NCBI GenBank assembly: GCA_964634885.1
Contig: CAZWLN010000080.1
Location: 1-15,741 of the forward strand
DNA: 15,741 nucleotides
Direction of reading: 5' to 3'
From: DAINRZ01 sp964634885
Lineage (GTDB): Bacteria > Bacteroidota > Ignavibacteria > Kapaibacteriales > UBA2268
Below, piece after piece: positions 13,203 to 15,741 of this stretch (positions are counted from its first letter, which is position 1; the number at the start of each line of letters is the position of its first letter). The notes beneath the pieces are model-generated. The model saw only the letters and a list, made by a program, of their open reading frames with translations. It ran no database searches and was not told where the DNA came from. Made by a program: the position numbers and the translations under genes.

Positions 13203-15620
13203 ATGAGAAAACAAACGACAATATTAAAATTAAGCATCTTAACCTTATTGTGGGCAATGGCTTTCAATTTTGTTTTTAGTAATGATTTCGAACAGGGGAA
13301 GGACAAACTGCCGGCTATCCAGGCAAACCACGTAGGCAAAGAATTCTTGATTGCAATCCCTCCGCCCCACCAGGAGAATATTACTGACAATGATTCAATC
13401 AGGATATTTGCATTCTCGAGTGTGAATGCTTATGTTACTCTTGAAATTTCAGGTAAGAATCACAAGGAAGTTAAAGCCGGCAAGGCAAATGTTCCGACAG
13501 AGTTTGCTATTCCTCTGGAGCTTGGCTGTGCCTGGGTTGACGGGAATTCGCCCTCAGTTCCGGCCGATACCGTGTATAAGGGTGCAGGTATTCGCCTGTA
13601 TTCAGAGTATCCCTTTGTTGTTATCGTCCTGGTGGACACAAAGAACTCTTCTGAGAGCTTTGTCCCCTATCCTTCTTCTTCTCAGGGAAATGATTACTAT
13701 GTCTCACCTTACCATGCTTCGTCAAACGGCAAGCGTTCTTTCCCAAGCCTTACAACCATTGTTGCTGCCTATGACAATACCAATATCAAATTTATTGTCG
13801 GAGGCAATGACAGTACAAGAACCACAAGTGGGCTGGCTACAGGCGGCAGCAGGTCTTACACATTTGCGAAGGGCGATGTCCTTGTTGTGGCAAGCGAAGG
13901 CGACTCCAGCGACCTCTGCGGCAGCCATATAATAGGCAACAAACCTTTCGCCGTCTATTCCGGCAACTCGAGTACAAAAATTCCGGCAGGCAATGAAGGA
14001 AGCAGCTATATATCAGATGCAGAGATGCCAACATTTACCTGGGGGTTAAACTATTATGTACCAACGATACCCAACAGGAAATATCCTTCCATCATCAGGG
14101 TTTTTGCCCGTGAAAAAGGCAATACCGTTATTTCCCGGGACGGAGTCCCTATTGCTACTCTTACCGACAACTCCGGCAAGCAGAACAAGAGCTGGCTTGA
14201 AATGAGGCTGGCGCCGATGGGTAATACTCCTGCCCCGGCGCTTATTACTGCGGACAAGCCGATAAGGGTGGCGCTTTACAATACGGGTGAACAGGAGGAC
14301 GACAGCGCTCATTACAGCACTCATCCCTTCGTAATGAATATTAAGCCCCGAGAGCAGTTTGTTATGCAAATCGCAGCAGTCACACCCGATCCGGTTGCAT
14401 CCCCGATATTTACACATCATTTCGTCAACCTTCTGTATCAAACAGACAGCAGCGGCAATATCCCCGATGATCTCGAGATTGCCCAATCCGTAAACGGTGT
14501 TCTCAACTGGGAAAAGGTAAAGGCCAAATACCCCGGTAACGGCTATGTTATGCCTGTGGACCAGTATGGGACTATTTTCGCAGCTAAAAACATTCGCCTG
14601 CCCGCCCCGGGTACATATATCATCAGGACTGATAGCCGAATAACGGCCTATGCTTATGGATACAACGACGTTAAATCTTATGGCTACGAACTTCCGCCTG
14701 CTCCATTGATCGATAAAGAAAATCCTGACACAGTTAAGCCTGTACCTTCATGGACAGTCCGCTGCGACGGCTCTGTTGACGGGCAGGTAACCGACAAACC
14801 TGACAGTGCGGCATTTCGCTCCAACCTTGCTATGATTATCTACGAAAAAGTGGAAAGCTATAATTACAATTTTAATTATCAGGACTTCATTCCCGGAACT
14901 TCCACCAGCACTACCTGGACACTGACTTTAATCGATCCGGCAAAGGATGCGAAAGCTGTTATTACTTTCACCGACAGAAGAGGAAACGATACGACAATAA
15001 CGATTTATTATTATGCCTTCAAAGTTGCTGTCGAGCCTGACAACATTGCCTTCGGAACCCTCCAGCAGGGCAAGGAAAGCACAAAAACATTTACTCTCCG
15101 CAACAATTCCACCGGTTCGGCAATGACCGTCGATAAGCTGCTGCTGAAAGGCAACACTTCAGGCTTCAGGTTGGAGGGCGTTACTTTGCCCTTCACCCTT
15201 AACATCGGAGAAACGAAGAGCTTTACCGTCAAATTTATGAACAGCACATCGGGCTATTACAGCGATTCCATAGGTGTCGGCGATACCTGCTCCGTCAGGT
15301 ACCTTGCCGCAGTTACAGCGAATGTCGGGACAACAGGCATTACGGATAATATGGAAGAGAACACAGTGATTGAGGTATTCCCCAACCCGGCAGGCACGGA
15401 CGGAGCCGTCGCAAAGATTGCCACCGGGCGGGACTGCTTTGCCACAGTCACTATTTACAATTCGCTTGGACAGGAACTGTTAAGGCCCTTCTCAGGCCCG
15501 CTCACCGCAGGAGAGAATGTAATACCCCTTCAACTGAGTTCCCTGGCTCCCGGCATGTACTACCTTACCGTCAACACCGGAAACAGTACCGAAAGAGTAA
15601 GGTTTATTATAATAAATTAA
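13203..15620 (+). CDS. Secreted IgGFc-binding/Hydin-like protein with T9SS sorting domain
   Basis: The product is 805 aa from the ATG at 13203, chosen because AGGTGAG lies 4-10 nt upstream and it gives a proper signal peptide (basic MRKQTTILK, hydrophobic core, cleavage near residue 26); an ATG at 13179 adds eight residues. Residues from about 33 to 375 resemble the IgGFc-binding N-terminal domain (GKEFLIAIPPPH, long beta-rich repeats, 'IRLYSEYPFVVIV'). Residues 606-708 are an ASH/Hydin or choice-of-anchor-like Ig domain (EPDNIAFGTLQQGKESTKTF, FTVKF). Residues 721-805 are a type A T9SS sorting domain: VFPNPAG, ATVTIYNSLGQELL, LAPGMYYLTV, ending in VRFIIIN. It should cross the outer membrane and be attached to the surface or released. 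It is transcribed away from the phage and bounded on both sides by the same palindromic repeats. An adhesive role is likely from the family; the ligand is unknown. Confidence 0.85.
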   Translation: MRKQTTILKLSILTLLWAMAFNFVFSNDFEQGKDKLPAIQANHVGKEFLIAIPPPHQENITDNDSIRIFAFSSVNAYVTLEISGKNHKEVKAGKANVPTEFAIPLELGCAWVDGNSPSVPADTVYKGAGIRLYSEYPFVVIVLVDTKNSSESFVPYPSSSQGNDYYVSPYHASSNGKRSFPSLTTIVAAYDNTNIKFIVGGNDSTRTTSGLATGGSRSYTFAKGDVLVVASEGDSSDLCGSHIIGNKPFAVYSGNSSTKIPAGNEGSSYISDAEMPTFTWGLNYYVPTIPNRKYPSIIRVFAREKGNTVISRDGVPIATLTDNSGKQNKSWLEMRLAPMGNTPAPALITADKPIRVALYNTGEQEDDSAHYSTHPFVMNIKPREQFVMQIAAVTPDPVASPIFTHHFVNLLYQTDSSGNIPDDLEIAQSVNGVLNWEKVKAKYPGNGYVMPVDQYGTIFAAKNIRLPAPGTYIIRTDSRITAYAYGYNDVKSYGYELPPAPLIDKENPDTVKPVPSWTVRCDGSVDGQVTDKPDSAAFRSNLAMIIYEKVESYNYNFNYQDFIPGTSTSTTWTLTLIDPAKDAKAVITFTDRRGNDTTITIYYYAFKVAVEPDNIAFGTLQQGKESTKTFTLRNNSTGSAMTVDKLLLKGNTSGFRLEGVTLPFTLNIGETKSFTVKFMNSTSGYYSDSIGVGDTCSVRYLAAVTANVGTTGITDNMEENTVIEVFPNPAGTDGAVAKIATGRDCFATVTIYNSLGQELLRPFSGPLTAGENVIPLQLSSLAPGMYYLTVNTGNSTERVRFIIIN

Positions 15621-15640
15621 CTAAATCTCTGCACTTTATT

Positions 15641-15685
15641 AGATGGAGTCCACTTGGGAAGTGGACTCCATCTTTTTCGTTTTTT
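15641..15685 (+). terminator. Intrinsic terminator of the T9SS gene (repeat-family hairpin)
   Basis: A perfect 15-bp stem (AGATGGAGTCCACTT with AAGTGGACTCCATCT, loop GGG, 15641-15673) is followed by TTTTCGTTTTTT, 20 bp after the stop codon. It has the form of a Rho-independent terminator for the T9SS gene. It belongs to the same family as the hairpin at 12915-12947. Confidence 0.75.
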
Positions 15686-15741
15686 GAGACAGGTCTGAGA
15701 CCTGTCTCTACATATTTTAATTAAGACAGGTCTGAGACCTG
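15686..15741. repeat. Downstream palindrome array, cut by the window end
   Basis: A complete 23-bp palindrome (15686-15708, G at the centre) is followed by TACATATTTTAATT and a second copy starting at 15723, whose first base is A instead of G. The unit here is 37 bp, one T shorter than upstream. The array continues past the window. Confidence 0.85.

Overview
The window is the structural (late) half of a tailed-phage genome, most likely a prophage, followed on its right by a host-type gene. The host looks like a member of the Bacteroidota / Ignavibacteriota / Kapabacteria group. The gene at 13203-15620 carries an IgGFc-binding N-terminal domain, a Hydin/ASH-like domain and a type IX secretion (T9SS) C-terminal sorting domain, a combination restricted to that group. 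Many phage genes have clear GGAG or AGGAGG ribosome binding sites, which is less usual for classical Bacteroidia. The exact taxon cannot be fixed from this sequence.

Layout, in order of transcription of the minus-strand phage operon (right to left): a lysis block (12764 to 11706: membrane/coiled-coil protein, CHAP endolysin, holin); a tail-fibre or appendage protein with three repeats (11519-10173); a ParB-like domain fused to a PAPS-reductase/PP-loop domain (10058-8835); then packaging and head genes (small terminase, large terminase, portal, small coiled-coil protein, scaffold-like protein, major capsid protein); then connector and tail genes (2757-3152, 2336-2752, 1926-2333), a two-domain glycosyltransferase (613-1929), and a probable tail-tube protein (60-623). 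The window ends before the rest of the tail. Genes are tightly packed, with ATGA or short overlaps at several junctions. Only one gene in the phage block is on the plus strand: a compact DUF523/TudS-family protein (8435-8848). It sits between the small terminase and the ParB-PAPS reductase gene, has its own candidate promoter, and overlaps the latter tail to tail by 14 bp.

The most interesting point is that pair. A PP-loop enzyme of the family that activates or moves sulfur (PAPS reductase, DndC, IbrA relatives), fused to a ParB/Srx-fold domain, lies against a DUF523/TudS-type protein, a family with a characterised Fe-S thiouracil desulfidase. This raises the hypothesis of a phage-encoded sulfur 'writer/eraser' or sulfur-linked DNA modification/counter-defence module next to the packaging genes. 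The sequence shows the domains and the arrangement; the joint function is inference.

To the right of the phage, 12765-13202 is non-coding and full of palindromes: a 33-bp hairpin, then four copies of a 23-bp palindrome at exact 38-bp spacing. The same composite (hairpin, T-rich linker, 23-bp palindromes) recurs in the same orientation after the T9SS gene and runs off the window end. No integrase, tRNA, rRNA or CRISPR array is visible.
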